A DNA stretch of 64,000 nt, from NCBI RefSeq assembly GCF_014697105.1, contig NZ_JACJRF010000002.1, positions 170,056 to 234,055 on the forward strand. The letters run 5' to 3'. The DNA comes from Anabaena subtropica FACHB-260 (GTDB lineage Bacteria; Cyanobacteriota; Cyanobacteriia; Cyanobacteriales; Nostocaceae). The position numbers were made by a program, and so were the translations under genes. Below the pieces are notes generated by a model. That model had not been told where the DNA came from and ran no database searches. It worked only from the letters and a program-made list of their open reading frames with translations. Positions 38,428-48,222 of this stretch are shown piece by piece; within the stretch, counting starts at the first letter, position 1; every line of letters begins with the position of its first letter.

Positions 38428-39897
38428 ATGGCTGAACCTCTTGTATTAGATAAAATTATCAAAAATGTGCGGGTAGTTCGTCCCCATGAGGATACTGTTG
38501 AACTACTGGATTTAGGAATTAAAGATGGAAAATTTGCTCAGATTGCTCCTAATATTACCCCAGAGAAAGGCAAACAAATATTTGATGCCAAAAACCTGCT
38601 AGGTTTTCCTGGGGTTGTGGATGCCCATATGCACATCGGTATTTATCAACCACTTAATCAAGATGCAGTCACAGAAAGCAAAGCTGCTGCAATGGGGGGA
38701 GTAACATCTAGTCTCAACTACATTCGTACAGGACAATATTATTTAAATAAAGGTGGTTCCTACCGCGATTTTTTTCCAGAAGTTTTAGAGTTATCCGCAG
38801 GGAATTTTTTTGTGGATTATGGCTATCACATCGCACCTATAGCCAGTCAGCATATTGACGAAATACCTCTAATGTTTACAGAACATGGCGTAACTTCGTT
38901 TAAAATCTTCATGTTTTATGGCGGCTATGGGTTGCATGGTTTGTCAGACCAGCAAAACCTCTTTTTGATGATAAATAAAGAGGAACGTTACGACTTTGCC
39001 CATTTTGAGTTTATTATGCGCGGTATAACTCGCTTGATGGCAGAACATCCAGAAGTGCAAGATTATATTAGCTTGAGTTTGCACTGCGAAGTTGCAGAAA
39101 TTCTCAACGCATATACTAAAATTGTGCAAAATGATTCTAGCCTAACTGGACTGCACGCCTACAGTGCAGCGCGTCCCCCGCATTCGGAAGGGTTAGCAAT
39201 TTCTATTGCTTCCTATTTGGCACACGAAACTAACTGTGCAAATATCAATTTATTGCATTTGAGTTCGCGTAAGGCTATGGAAGCAGCTTTGACGATGCAA
39301 ACTGCTTTTCCCCATATCAATTTTCGGCGGGAAGTTACCGTCGGACATTTACTATTAGATACTAATACTACTGCGGCGACTTGGGCAAAAGTAAATCCTC
39401 CTATTCGTCCCCGTGCTGATGTGGAATACTTATGGCAAGCAGTACTCAAGCATCAAGTAGATTGGATAGTTAGCGACCATGCTTGCTGTTCTGCTGAACA
39501 AAAAAGAAGTGCTAAAGACCCAAATAATATTTGGTTAGCAAAGTCTGGTTTTGGTGGTACAGAATATTTACTTTCTGGTGTAGTGAGTGAAGGTAGTAAG
39601 CGGGGAATGTCTTACAATCACATGGCTAAGTTGCTATCGTGGAACCCATCGCGGCGCTTTGGGTTGTTAAAAAAAGGAGATATTGCTATTGGCTATGATG
39701 CTGATTTGGTGCTAGTAAATCCTCATGAAAGCTTTGTGGTACGTTCAGTTGAGTCGCAATCACAGCAGGGTTATACACCTTTTGAAGGAATGGAGTTAAG
39801 TGGGCGAGTAAAAAGTACTTTTTTGCGTGGTAATCTGATTTATCACAATGGACAAGTTATTGGTTCACCCACGGGACAGTACTTGAAAAGATGTTAG
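38428..39897 (+). CDS. dihydropyrimidinase/hydantoinase-like amidohydrolase
   Basis: A 489-residue cyclic amidohydrolase with all ligands of the binuclear site: DAHMHI (His67, His69), the carboxylated Lys in TSFKIFMFYGG (Lys159), His219 in LSLHCEV, His277 in NLLHLSS and Asp350 in IVSDHACC. Family members hydrolyse dihydropyrimidines, hydantoins or related cyclic amides. I use the ATG at 38428: AGG stands 7 bp upstream, whereas the GTG at 38416 overlaps it. The intact metal site contrasts with the eroded dihydroorotase homologue at 32856-34175. True substrate unknown. Confidence 0.88.
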   Translation: MAEPLVLDKIIKNVRVVRPHEDTVELLDLGIKDGKFAQIAPNITPEKGKQIFDAKNLLGFPGVVDAHMHIGIYQPLNQDAVTESKAAAMGGVTSSLNYIRTGQYYLNKGGSYRDFFPEVLELSAGNFFVDYGYHIAPIASQHIDEIPLMFTEHGVTSFKIFMFYGGYGLHGLSDQQNLFLMINKEERYDFAHFEFIMRGITRLMAEHPEVQDYISLSLHCEVAEILNAYTKIVQNDSSLTGLHAYSAARPPHSEGLAISIASYLAHETNCANINLLHLSSRKAMEAALTMQTAFPHINFRREVTVGHLLLDTNTTAATWAKVNPPIRPRADVEYLWQAVLKHQVDWIVSDHACCSAEQKRSAKDPNNIWLAKSGFGGTEYLLSGVVSEGSKRGMSYNHMAKLLSWNPSRRFGLLKKGDIAIGYDADLVLVNPHESFVVRSVESQSQQGYTPFEGMELSGRVKSTFLRGNLIYHNGQVIGSPTGQYLKRC

Positions 39898-40629
39898 AGA
39901 AACTTTCTATTTATAAATAGGCTCTAACTATAAAAAAGTGATTACTCATAATATTTAGTATGAGCAACCACTTTAAACAATGATTATTTCTGACATTTGT
40001 TATGTCATTGATTATAAACGGGTTTTTTACCGACTTCATTACCGAAAACTGCAATATAGATTTCAATTTAATGAATAGGTGTGATTATGGTTTAACTAAA
40101 AATTGCCGTCTAGTGTTTGTTTTAAACCCAAAATTCTGGCTGAATTAATTCAATGGCGATCGCCAGCAAACTAGCAAAATCTACTCGATAGAAAAGTTGC
40201 CAAAAACGCACTTGTTCACGTATCTTTTGATTACCGCAGGAAAACATCACTCGCCTAGCCTGTATAAGCAAAGATAACCAAGGATAGGTATTACGGATGA
40301 GACGAAACCACGTACAGGAACATTTGTTAATGGCTAGGTAATGAGGAAGTGGGGAGTAGGGAAAGAGTTTTTGATTTTTCTCAAACTTTCTCATACTTAT
40401 CACAATTAATGTATGTAGTCAGTACTACAGTCCTTGATTTTCTCAGCACTAATACCAATTTGAAAAAAGAATGCGACAGATATACAGCCTCAAACGCTTG
40501 TCCTGTCTTGATTTTTAATTTTTAATTTTTAATTTTGAATTGGTATAAGGTGCTTATTACGAAGCTGAACTGGGTGATAATTTATCCCTTGCATGGCAAA
40601 AGCTTCTGGGGATGAGGTAATTTATCTAT
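39898..40629. other. long gap with a doubtful small frame and a dispersed repeat
   Basis: This region holds the copy B repeat (40452-40546). A 93-codon minus frame (40122-40403; MISMRKFEKNQ...) begins in heptamer-repeat-like sequence; its second half (RVRFWQLF-like, hydrophobic and basic) might be a gene remnant, but support is too weak to call. Nothing else recognised. Confidence 0.4.
40452..40546. repeat. ATACCAATT...AATTGGTAT dispersed repeat, copy B
   Basis: A 95-bp copy bounded by ataccaatt and aattggtat, with the internal GCGACAGA seen in copy A and runs of atttttaatt before its right end. Confidence 0.75.
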
Positions 40630-40650
40630 AATATGAACAATGTTCATATT
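40630..40650. promoter_or_regulatory. palindromic operator candidate for the TetR gene
   Basis: A perfect 9+3+9 palindrome, aatatgaac-aat-gttcatatt, 50 bp before the TetR start codon. A looser related site (gaacactgctcatg) follows at 40661-40674. Position and symmetry fit autorepression by the TetR protein. Confidence 0.65.
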
Positions 40651-40699
40651 AATAAAATACGAACACTGCTCATGTTTTGTCAAGAGTGCAATCAGATTT

Positions 40700-41347
40700 A
40701 TGACAGTGAATAATCTTTCCAGTAACTCAAAGATGCGCCGTCAACCCCAGCAAGCGAGGAGCCAACAGCGAGTCAATGACATCCTGAGTGCAGCTGAGGA
40801 GTTATTTATTGAGATGGGATATGAGCAGACGACAACAAGAGCGATCGCCACTCGTGCGAAAATTCCTGTTGGTTCGCTGTATCAGTTCTTTCCTGATAAA
40901 GAAGCGATTCTCAAAGCCTTGGCTATCCAATATTTTCAGCAGGAATATCAGTTGTTTGCCAAACTGCACACCGCAGAAGCCGAGACTTTACCTGTAGCAG
41001 TTTATGTTGATCGGGTGATTGATGCGTTCGATCATTTTATGAATAGCCATCCGGGGTATCGTGCTGTGTATGAGCAGTTGCTGAACTTGATGACATATTC
41101 AGCAATTGAAGCAATGGATAACTACGAATATCGGATTGTTGATGAGCTTGCTGCTTTCTTTACCCGACTCAATCCCAACTTAGCTGTGGAAAAATGCCAA
41201 GCGATCGCCTTAGTCGTGGTTAAAGTAGTAGGTGATCTTCTATGGCTGGCTACCAGTCAGAATCCTGCAAAGCGTCAACTGTTGCTAGCAGAAACAAAGA
41301 TATTGATGTTGGGTTATCTGAATAATTATTTGGGTAATACCAAATGA
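40700..41347 (+). CDS. TetR/AcrR-family transcriptional regulator
   Basis: A 215-residue repressor. The N-terminal helix-turn-helix (about residues 20-65) has RVNDILSAAEELFIEMGYEQTTTRAIATRAKIPVGSLYQFFPDKEAIL in pieces typical of TetR, and the C-terminal helical ligand domain follows. I chose the ATG at 40700; the longer frame would begin inside the palindrome at 40630-40650, which should be untranslated operator. It converges with a small membrane-protein gene. Ligand unknown. Confidence 0.9.
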   Translation: MTVNNLSSNSKMRRQPQQARSQQRVNDILSAAEELFIEMGYEQTTTRAIATRAKIPVGSLYQFFPDKEAILKALAIQYFQQEYQLFAKLHTAEAETLPVAVYVDRVIDAFDHFMNSHPGYRAVYEQLLNLMTYSAIEAMDNYEYRIVDELAAFFTRLNPNLAVEKCQAIALVVVKVVGDLLWLATSQNPAKRQLLLAETKILMLGYLNNYLGNTK

Positions 41348-41357
41348 GGTTCATTTT

Positions 41358-41786
41358 TTAGTATCTAATACTGGGTAAAAGTAAAATATCTACCATTTCA
41401 CCCACTGTCAAACCTAAACCAGCTAAAACAGTTAAAATCCAAAATGAATCTATTTTTTTTAAGCCAGCAAAACGTAGTTCTAAATCAGCTAAAAGAGTAG
41501 TTGCAACAGGTATGAGAAATAAACTCAATAACATTGACCAAGTTGCAACTAAAGCAATAGATCCACTCAATACTATAACGACAACTAAGGTTCGAGAGCC
41601 AAAAGAAACTAAACTCTCCAACCAAAAAATACTCTTACGGACTACAGCGATCGCAATAGTAGCGATAAAAGCTCCTACCAACCAAATAATGTGATGTGCT
41701 GCAAGATACCATCCTAAGAGAGCATAAGCTAACCACAGTAGTACTAGAGCCATCACAGGAATTTTGGGAAAATAGCCTATATTCAT
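41358..41786 (-). CDS. small four-helix membrane protein, function unknown
   Basis: A 142-residue, very hydrophobic protein with about four transmembrane helices (VMALVLLWLAYALLGWYLA, LVGAFIATIAIAVV, TLVVVIVLSGSIALVATWSML, ILTVLAGLGLTVGEMV). No family recognised. It lies between the TetR and PadR genes and may be regulated by one of them. Confidence 0.6.
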   Translation of the reverse strand: MNIGYFPKIPVMALVLLWLAYALLGWYLAAHHIIWLVGAFIATIAIAVVRKSIFWLESLVSFGSRTLVVVIVLSGSIALVATWSMLLSLFLIPVATTLLADLELRFAGLKKIDSFWILTVLAGLGLTVGEMVDILLLPSIRY

Positions 41787-42039
41787 ACTTCCTATACTTG
41801 TAAAAATAATAGTAGTCTTTGATTAAGATATTAATAAAATAAGGCTAATATATCATCCTCAAAGCAGTATTTCTTTAAAAGAAATATAATAAGTTTAAAT
41901 AACTTAAAAATATTAATTTTTAATAAATAATAATAATTACTATATCTTATATCATTTCTCTAGAGTTTGTGGGTCATTTTGATGATATTGACAAGTATTG
42001 TCAACTTTTTTGAAAATAAAATCAATGCAAATTCAAAAT

Positions 42040-42585
42040 TTAATTGTCAACTTTATCTCCTAGTATTTCAATAGCTGACTTTAGCCAGTCAATATAAGTT
42101 TGCTCGCGGCGCACAATTAATTCTAACAGTAGTCGATGTATGAGTTGCTCACGAGTCGCCAGTTCATTGTCAACAGATGGTTGCTTGATTGCTTCACAAT
42201 CGCTAATTTTTTCATAGTGAGCAGCTAGTTGCTTTTCTAGTAGACTAGCGATCGCGCCATTAGGTAACTGAGCCGCAAAAAATAATTGTACAAGTAAAGG
42301 CTCTCTGACTATAGGCAAGGGTTGGGGACATTGGAGCCAACTAATCAACTCGGCGTTGCCCAGTTCTGTGAGACTATATACTTTACGATTTGGGCGATCG
42401 CGCTGAATCTCAACATGACAATTAATCCAACCCTGCTCAAAAAGCTTATCGAGAGTTTTATAAATCTGTGCTTGATCTGCTGGCCATAAGTGAGCAATAT
42501 ATTGATCAAAACAACTCGTCTTGAGGTCATAACCTGTCATGTCTTCCTTTTGTAAGAAACCGAGAATTACGTATGCTAGAGACAT
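42040..42585 (-). CDS. PadR-family transcriptional regulator
   Basis: A 181-residue winged-helix regulator. It starts MSLAYVILGFLQKEDMTGYDLK, the standard PadR N-terminus, followed by the recognition region ADQAQIYKTLDKLFEQGW, the wing PNRKVYSLTELG and a C-terminal coiled helix for dimerisation (LLEKQLAAHYEKIS). A longer frame reaches 42705 but would be translated through AT-rich leader and the palindrome, so I use 42585. PadR proteins repress detoxification or stress genes; target unknown. Confidence 0.9.
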   Translation of the reverse strand: MSLAYVILGFLQKEDMTGYDLKTSCFDQYIAHLWPADQAQIYKTLDKLFEQGWINCHVEIQRDRPNRKVYSLTELGNAELISWLQCPQPLPIVREPLLVQLFFAAQLPNGAIASLLEKQLAAHYEKISDCEAIKQPSVDNELATREQLIHRLLLELIVRREQTYIDWLKSAIEILGDKVDN

Positions 42586-42650
42586 AGACGGTTTTCCGAA
42601 AATACAGTAGTAAAAACTATATTTGATAGCTCCTATATTTATTATGCTAA

Positions 42651-42668
42651 TATATGAATATTCATATA
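42651..42668. promoter_or_regulatory. palindromic operator candidate for the PadR gene
   Basis: A perfect 18-bp palindrome tatatgaatattcatata, 66 bp upstream of the PadR start codon. It resembles the TetR site at 40630-40650 (both have ATATGAA...TTCATAT), so cross-binding is possible. Autoregulation is inferred. Confidence 0.65.
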
Positions 42669-42919
42669 GAGAAGACATATGACAAAACAAAAGCATTCTC
42701 AACAATAAAATTTACTGTGTTGAGTGCAAAAAAAAGAATCTATGCGAGATAGGGAGGAATTACAGAGTGCCAATCCATCAGATACACATCACGCTTGAAT
42801 GGACTACTAATTCCTGATATTGCACTTAATAAAGCAGTTTGATGAGAAGTTTTTTGTGATGCAAACCTCAACAGAAATTTCAGCTATTAAAAATCATTGT
42901 AATGGGAGGATAGATTCCA

Positions 42920-43330
42920 TTGACTTCTAACACACTTTTACAACGAATAAATCAACATCAGCACCTCAAGAATTTACGAAACAAATTACTCAAACTGCAC
43001 AAAGTTTTACTGGACGCAGAACGTATCACTTATGAACAGGCGAGTGGAAGAATATCAAGCGGAGAATTTCTGCAACTTGTCATCAATCACGAGCAATTTG
43101 CTTGGTTACACAGCATTTCGGAAGTTATTGTTCAAATTGATGAAATACTCACAGCAGATGAACCCATATCCCCAAATAACGTCAAAAATTTGATTTTTGA
43201 TATCCGCTCCTTACTCTCGCCTTCAGAGGAGGGGAATACATTCGCCAGAAAATACTATACTGCACTCCAAGGTGAGCCTGGTGTAGTGTTAGCCCATGCA
43301 GAAGTGTCACAACTGCTTGCATCTGCTTGA
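42920..43330 (+). CDS. conserved helical protein of unknown function
   Basis: A 136-residue all-helical soluble protein (LRNKLLKLHKVLLDAERITYEQ, EFLQLVINHEQFAWLHSISEV). The start is TTG at 42920, chosen because a strong GGGAGGA ribosome site lies 9 bp upstream and no ATG exists nearby. No family recognised. It ends just before a strong terminator hairpin. Confidence 0.65.
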   Translation: MTSNTLLQRINQHQHLKNLRNKLLKLHKVLLDAERITYEQASGRISSGEFLQLVINHEQFAWLHSISEVIVQIDEILTADEPISPNNVKNLIFDIRSLLSPSEEGNTFARKYYTALQGEPGVVLAHAEVSQLLASA

Positions 43331-43355
43331 GAAAGCAAAACAGAATCCCTGTAGA

Positions 43356-43397
43356 TAGAGAAAAGCACCGTGAAATAACTCACGGTGCTTTTCTCTA
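43356..43397. terminator. strong hairpin terminator between convergent genes
   Basis: An 18-bp perfect stem, tagagaaaagcaccgtga (43356-43373) and its complement (43380-43397), with a 6-base loop. It contains A and T runs usable from both directions and separates the genes at 42920-43330 and 43426-43719. Confidence 0.85.
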
Positions 43398-43425
43398 TAC
43401 AAGGAAATGACAGTTCTTGAATTTA

Positions 43426-43719
43426 TCAAGAATTATCGTGTCCCTGATGATTATTGGTATAACTATCGGTTTCTAGTAGTCGTGACATAAACACATCTGG
43501 TTTTCTACTAACGACAGAGACAACTTTATCGATGGCGACTACTTCGCTGATCTGGACAACCATTTCCCATAAAGTATCTTCCTCTGTATCTTTGTTGTGA
43601 GTTCTATGTTTAAACCACAACAAATCATCCCAAACCCCAATAATGTTTGCGTAATACCATTTATCTCGTATCAGTATCCAAATTTCTTTCTCTAGGTAGG
43701 TTTGTAGAATAGATTTCAC
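43426..43719 (-). CDS. small conserved protein of unknown function
   Basis: A 97-residue protein beginning MKSILQTYLEKEIWILIRDKW, with GVWDDLLWFKHRTHNKDTEEDTLWE in the middle and a polar, His-rich tail (SYTNNHQGHDNS). Beta-rich Sm-like or SH3-like spacing is possible but not certain. Unknown function. Confidence 0.55.
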   Translation of the reverse strand: MKSILQTYLEKEIWILIRDKWYYANIIGVWDDLLWFKHRTHNKDTEEDTLWEMVVQISEVVAIDKVVSVVSRKPDVFMSRLLETDSYTNNHQGHDNS

Positions 43720-43844
43720 AATTAGTGCAGTAGTAGTAAAGCGATGTGCTAAATACTATGTGGGTATGCAAGACTAGCGCAATAGTATAAATGCGTAATT
43801 AGTACGATAATTTACTAACAGGAATACTGAAGATAATCTCTTGA

Positions 43845-46800
43845 CTAACCAGGGGGTGTACCCTCTTCAAAAGGACGAATAATTGGTGGTGCTGGTGTGA
43901 TTTCTGGTTGAAATATGCCTTGTAAAGCTTGTTCCAAGGTTTGAGCCATAACAATCCGGTTTTCGTAAGCTACGACTACACGCACTAGAGTTGGAAGACT
44001 ATTTTGGGTAGCTTCCAGGTAAATTGGCTCAACATATAATAGAGATTGTTCGATAGGAATTACTAACAAATTTCCTTGAATTGCTCTCGAACCCTGACGA
44101 TTCCATAAGGAAATTTGCTGGGAAATTACTGGGTCTTGGTTAATGCGTGCTTCGATTTGTTCTGTTCCAAAGACAAGACGTTCCTTGGGAAAGTTATACA
44201 ACAATAACCTACCGTAATTTTCACCATCCGATCGCGCGGCTAACCAAGCAATTAAGTTAGTTCTTTGTTTGGGGGTGTAGGGTATCAGTAGGATAAATTC
44301 TTCAAAGGGAACAGTAGGTAAACTGGTAATCAAGTAATAAGGTTCTACCGGACGGGGTTTATCACCATAAATTTCATTGGGGATTTGCCATTGGTCTTCT
44401 CGGTTGTAGAATACTACAGTATCTGTCATGTGGTAGATCATCAACCGTTCAGATTGAATAGAGAAGAAATCCACTGGATAGCGGATATGACTACGGAGAG
44501 TGACCGGCATAGCACTCAATGGCTGGAACATTTGGGGAAAGATAGCTGACCAAGTAGCGATGATGGGGTCTGTCGCATCAGCAATATAAAATTGAACTGT
44601 ACCGTTATAAGCATCAATAACTATTTTGACTGAGTTACGAATGTAATTGATACCTTTACCATTGGGATCTGAGTAAGGATAGCGATCGCTCGTTGTATAA
44701 GCATCAACCATCCAGTACAAATAATTATTGTTACCAGGAAATGCTGGGTTAGCATCAGCAGCAACTAAATAGGGGTCACTATCAAATTTTAAAAAAGGTG
44801 CGATCGCCTGGATTCTGCTCTTGACATTCCGCCGGAGTAATAACTTTGTTTCTGGGAGAAAATCCCGTGTAAACAACATTTGCCAATCTTTTAAATACAT
44901 GGCAAATAGTCCCCTCCGCCACCCAGTACCGATAGTAATTCCACCTAAACCGTCATAAGTATTGTAAGCATTTTCGCTACCACTGGGATAATCTAATTCT
45001 CGCACCCTTGTACCAGTCAGTACATAAGCATTGGCAATTTCACCGTAATAAATTCGGGGTTGTCCAATGGGAACACTGTTACGAATTGCTTCACTGGAAG
45101 TAGAGAGAGCGCCTTCTTCATTGTCCGCAATATCTTTAACAAAATATTCTGGTAATCCACCAGGCCCAGCAGTATTAACCGGACTCATGGTAAATCCGTA
45201 ACCGTGAGTATAAATGAGATGTCTGTTAACCCATGTTTGCGCCTCCTGTGGGACTTCACTATAATCTAGTTCCCTTGCAGCAATTAGTACTTGTCGCCGT
45301 TCCGTTGCTTCACCGCCTGTTTCCTCTGGTGTTGTTGACTGAGGAGGGTTTGCGGGTCTATCTGCTGGTGTTTCAGTTTCTAGGGTGTAGCGGTCAATAT
45401 CTGCATCGGGGAAGCGATAGTAAGGGCGAAATTGTTGCAGTTGGCGGTTAGTTTCTAATAATGGTCGTTGATCCCACAGGCGAATGTTGCGAATCGTCAA
45501 ATCGTTGGCTTGGATAGCTGCTGTGGTTAAATCTCCCAGAGGGTTAAAGGTTCTAGCGTCAATGGTTTCTAGGGCAAACGCTTGTCTTGTTAAGGCAATT
45601 GTACGTTGAATATATAGTTGTTCTCGTTGTAATTCGTTGGGCTGAACAACCAAATACTGTATTATTGTAGGCAAAATTTGACCAGTAGCCACTACTAGAA
45701 ATAAATAAACACCCAATCCATAAAGTACAAATTGACGATATCGAGACTTAGAACGCCAAAAAATTGTCCGCCATAATAGGTAAAAAGCGATCGCTAATCC
45801 GGCAACACACAAAAAGTTATAGGCTGGTAATTGTACAGTAACATCTGTGTAACTAGCACCATAACTTACCCCACGGGGAGAATAAACCAACTCATAACGA
45901 CTCAGCCAATAACTGAAACCAACCATCAACATTAACAAGCCACCCACACCAAATAGATGACGTTGCTGTTGGGATGAAAAGCCGGGGAAAATACCTTGAC
46001 TGAGACTGTCTGCGGAGAGGAGATAGGTGAGAGCGACGGCGATGAAGCCATACAAAAACATCCCCATCAACCAAAATTCTAGGAGTTCCCACAATGGTAG
46101 AGAAAAAATATAAAAGCTGATATCCTTACCAAATAAAGGTTCAGTACTGTTGAAAGATGTGGGGAAGAAATACTGTATAACCTTTGCCCAATTGTCAAAC
46201 AAGATGATCCCAAACACAACACTGAGTACAACGGCGATCGCCCTCAGGAAAAATTGTGAGTAAATTAAAATAGCGATCGCTACACCGACAATTAAGCCAA
46301 GATACAATATTTGGGAAAAAAGCTGGCTACCTAGTTGCCAAATAGTTTCTAATCGAAATGAATTAATTGTTGGTAAATTATTGTTATTAAATGCCGGATA
46401 CCAGTAGGAAAGGGCTATTTGTCCGTAGTGAACCAGTATTAAACCGGCTAATAAACTAAATGCTAAAGCTAAGGGTAACAGCCACCGCAACCTGAAGGGT
46501 TTTAAAGTGCGCCCATCAGGTATTCTCGTGGCATTCAACCTAGAATATTGAGGACTAAGAAAGTTTTTTAATTCAATACTTAGGTCTGCTTCTTCTTTCC
46601 TGACTTCCGCAATTTTTAAAGACTGGGGATACTTCAGCCGTTGCGCCAAAGCCAAATTTCCCCACAAATAAGCAGCAGTCGTCCCCGCAGCCATCACCCA
46701 GAAAAACCCACGACTCACCAACCGCAATAGAAATACTTGCAAGTAGCCGACTTCTTGAAACCAAAAAATTTCTGCACCCAAGCGGGAACTTAGATCCAAG

Positions 46801-46925
46801 AATAGCCATAGCCCGACAAAGACTATTAAGAGTCGAAAGCACCATTTCCAAAACATTTTTTGGGCAGTTAAATTAAGTACTCCAGGCACAAATAATGGAG
46901 AATTTTCCCCGGCCCTCATATCCAT
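43845..46925 (-). CDS. UPF0182 family large membrane protein
   Basis: A 1026-residue membrane protein. The N-terminal third has about seven transmembrane helices. The C-terminal two thirds are a large extracytoplasmic domain with conserved segments such as [56 protein letters not shown] and [19 protein letters not shown] in parts. Length and motif order fit UPF0182, widespread in cyanobacteria and actinobacteria and of unknown function. It stands alone. The codon at 46925 is ATG. Confidence 0.92.
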   Translation of the reverse strand: MDMRAGENSPLFVPGVLNLTAQKMFWKWCFRLLIVFVGLWLFLDLSSRLGAEIFWFQEVGYLQVFLLRLVSRGFFWVMAAGTTAAYLWGNLALAQRLKYPQSLKIAEVRKEEADLSIELKNFLSPQYSRLNATRIPDGRTLKPFRLRWLLPLALAFSLLAGLILVHYGQIALSYWYPAFNNNNLPTINSFRLETIWQLGSQLFSQILYLGLIVGVAIAILIYSQFFLRAIAVVLSVVFGIILFDNWAKVIQYFFPTSFNSTEPLFGKDISFYIFSLPLWELLEFWLMGMFLYGFIAVALTYLLSADSLSQGIFPGFSSQQQRHLFGVGGLLMLMVGFSYWLSRYELVYSPRGVSYGASYTDVTVQLPAYNFLCVAGLAIAFYLLWRTIFWRSKSRYRQFVLYGLGVYLFLVVATGQILPTIIQYLVVQPNELQREQLYIQRTIALTRQAFALETIDARTFNPLGDLTTAAIQANDLTIRNIRLWDQRPLLETNRQLQQFRPYYRFPDADIDRYTLETETPADRPANPPQSTTPEETGGEATERRQVLIAARELDYSEVPQEAQTWVNRHLIYTHGYGFTMSPVNTAGPGGLPEYFVKDIADNEEGALSTSSEAIRNSVPIGQPRIYYGEIANAYVLTGTRVRELDYPSGSENAYNTYDGLGGITIGTGWRRGLFAMYLKDWQMLFTRDFLPETKLLLRRNVKSRIQAIAPFLKFDSDPYLVAADANPAFPGNNNYLYWMVDAYTTSDRYPYSDPNGKGINYIRNSVKIVIDAYNGTVQFYIADATDPIIATWSAIFPQMFQPLSAMPVTLRSHIRYPVDFFSIQSERLMIYHMTDTVVFYNREDQWQIPNEIYGDKPRPVEPYYLITSLPTVPFEEFILLIPYTPKQRTNLIAWLAARSDGENYGRLLLYNFPKERLVFGTEQIEARINQDPVISQQISLWNRQGSRAIQGNLLVIPIEQSLLYVEPIYLEATQNSLPTLVRVVVAYENRIVMAQTLEQALQGIFQPEITPAPPIIRPFEEGTPPG

Positions 46926-46997
46926 TATGAATTTATCTGGTAATTATTCTGCTGGTTTAAATTAATCTTTAGCTTATACTTGCTAGTCGGGAGAAGA

Positions 46998-47140
46998 AGC
47001 AGGGGGGAAGAGAGCAGGGAGCAGGGGGAGACTTTTTTGCTGCTATTAACCTTGCAAACTTAACTTGGGAGACTACTAGGTAAAAAAACAACAATAGCAA
47101 CTGACAACTGACAACTGACAACTGACAACTGACAACTGAC
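46998..47140. repeat. heptamer repeats in the leader of the CNB gene
   Basis: GGGAGCA-type units at 46998-47030 are followed by a run of six CAACTGA units at 47098-47140, which end 9 bp before the ATG at 47150. There is no standard ribosome site in between. Confidence 0.85.
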
Positions 47141-47149
47141 TATGTAATT

Positions 47150-47590
47150 ATGCTTAGTAGCGTTGATCGTTTATTATTTGTGCGACGAGTCCCGATTTTT
47201 AAAGAATTGCGGGATGATTTTATCGTGCGGCTGACATCAGTAATGCACGAATTGCAATTTCCCGCCAATCACACGATTTTTAGACAGGGAGAAGAGGGGC
47301 GATCGCTATATATTATTGTTTCTGGTAGAGTCAAGGTTCATATTGGAGATAAAAAACTTGCAGAAGTAGACCAGGGAAAATACTTTGGCGAAATGGCTGT
47401 ATTTGACACTCAACCGCGTTCTGCTTCTGTCACAACCATAGAACCTTGCGAATTTTTGGAACTAACACAAGAGCAACTATATGATGCCATTGAAGAAACT
47501 CCCGAAATTGCGGTGAATATCATTCGTGAACTATCTCGCCTAATTCGCCGACTCAACGACAACGTTAATATATCTCCATCACAGTCTTGA
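47150..47590 (+). CDS. cyclic-nucleotide-binding domain protein (no HTH)
   Basis: A 146-residue single-domain protein. It has FRQGEEGRSLYIIVSGRVKV and GKYFGEMAVFDTQPRSASVTT, the phosphate-binding cassette of cyclic-nucleotide-binding domains, with GEMA and RSAS close to the GEL..RAA consensus for real cNMP binding. There is no DNA-binding domain. Its stop overlaps the start of the GNAT gene by 4 bp, so the two are coupled. In mycobacteria the same two domains are fused in one cAMP-gated acetyltransferase, which suggests a regulator role here (inference). Confidence 0.88.
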   Translation: MLSSVDRLLFVRRVPIFKELRDDFIVRLTSVMHELQFPANHTIFRQGEEGRSLYIIVSGRVKVHIGDKKLAEVDQGKYFGEMAVFDTQPRSASVTTIEPCEFLELTQEQLYDAIEETPEIAVNIIRELSRLIRRLNDNVNISPSQS

Positions 47591-48102
47591 CAGAAAAAAT
47601 TATTTTGCGTCTAGAAAAAGTTACAGAACAACACGCCCAAATTATTTACCCATACATCAGTGATCCACAGATGTATAAATATATTGAGGAACCAATTCCT
47701 ACCCTCAGAGAGGTTCAGCATAATTTTCGGTTCGCTGCTCTAGAAAAATCCCCTGATAATGAAACTATGACCTGGCTAAAATGGGTTGCTGTAACTACCC
47801 ACAACCAGTATGTAGGTATGGTAGAAATAGGTATTTTTGATGACCTGTATGCAGAAATCGGCTTGATGACATTTGCTCCTTTCCAGAAACAAGGATACGC
47901 TCCCCTCTATTGTTCCCTAGCGATCGCCCAAACCCAAAAACGCTTTCCCCTATCCTCACTACACGCATTGATTAACGAGTATAATTTGGCTTCCTGCAAA
48001 GTCGTGGAAAAGCTGGGGTTTAAGTTAAAAAAAGTCAATAAAAACGCAGAGTTTTTCCAAGGTCAGCTTGCGGATGAACTCATTTACTGCCTTAACTTTT
48101 AA
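47587..48102 (+). CDS. GNAT-family N-acetyltransferase
   Basis: A 171-residue RimJ/RimL-type GNAT protein: LRLEKVTEQHAQIIYPYISD start, WVAVTTHNQYVGMVEIGIFD, AEIGLMTFAPFQKQGYAPLYCSLAI (acetyl-CoA loop region QGYA) and ALINEYNLASCKVVEKLGFKL. The start is TTG at 47587, 4 bp inside the preceding gene; no ATG alternative exists. Translational coupling to the cyclic-nucleotide-binding protein suggests joint function. Substrate unknown (protein N-terminus, Lys or small amine). Confidence 0.85.
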   Translation: MTEKIILRLEKVTEQHAQIIYPYISDPQMYKYIEEPIPTLREVQHNFRFAALEKSPDNETMTWLKWVAVTTHNQYVGMVEIGIFDDLYAEIGLMTFAPFQKQGYAPLYCSLAIAQTQKRFPLSSLHALINEYNLASCKVVEKLGFKLKKVNKNAEFFQGQLADELIYCLNF

Positions 48103-48165
48103 ATAATAACCCACAGCAGGGTATAAAAATCCGATTTGATTTATGAAACAATCTAAGTAGAGGAA

Positions 48166-48206
48166 GGGTGTGTTAGGCGTAAGCCGTATCTGTCGCTAAC
48201 ACACCC
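48166..48206. repeat. palindromic repeat, GNAT-lysS gap
   Basis: gggtgtgttaggcg (48166-48179) and cgctaacacaccc (48194-48206) form an imperfect inverted repeat between convergent genes; a hairpin here could end both transcripts. Similar GTGTGTTAG...CTAACACAC repeats are common in Nostoc intergenic DNA. Confidence 0.6.
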
Positions 48207-48222
48207 TACTAAATTAACTATC

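Noticed and set aside
40122..40403. 93-codon minus-strand open frame
   Set aside because: It begins in heptamer-repeat-like DNA and matches no family; the second half may be a remnant, but support is too thin.
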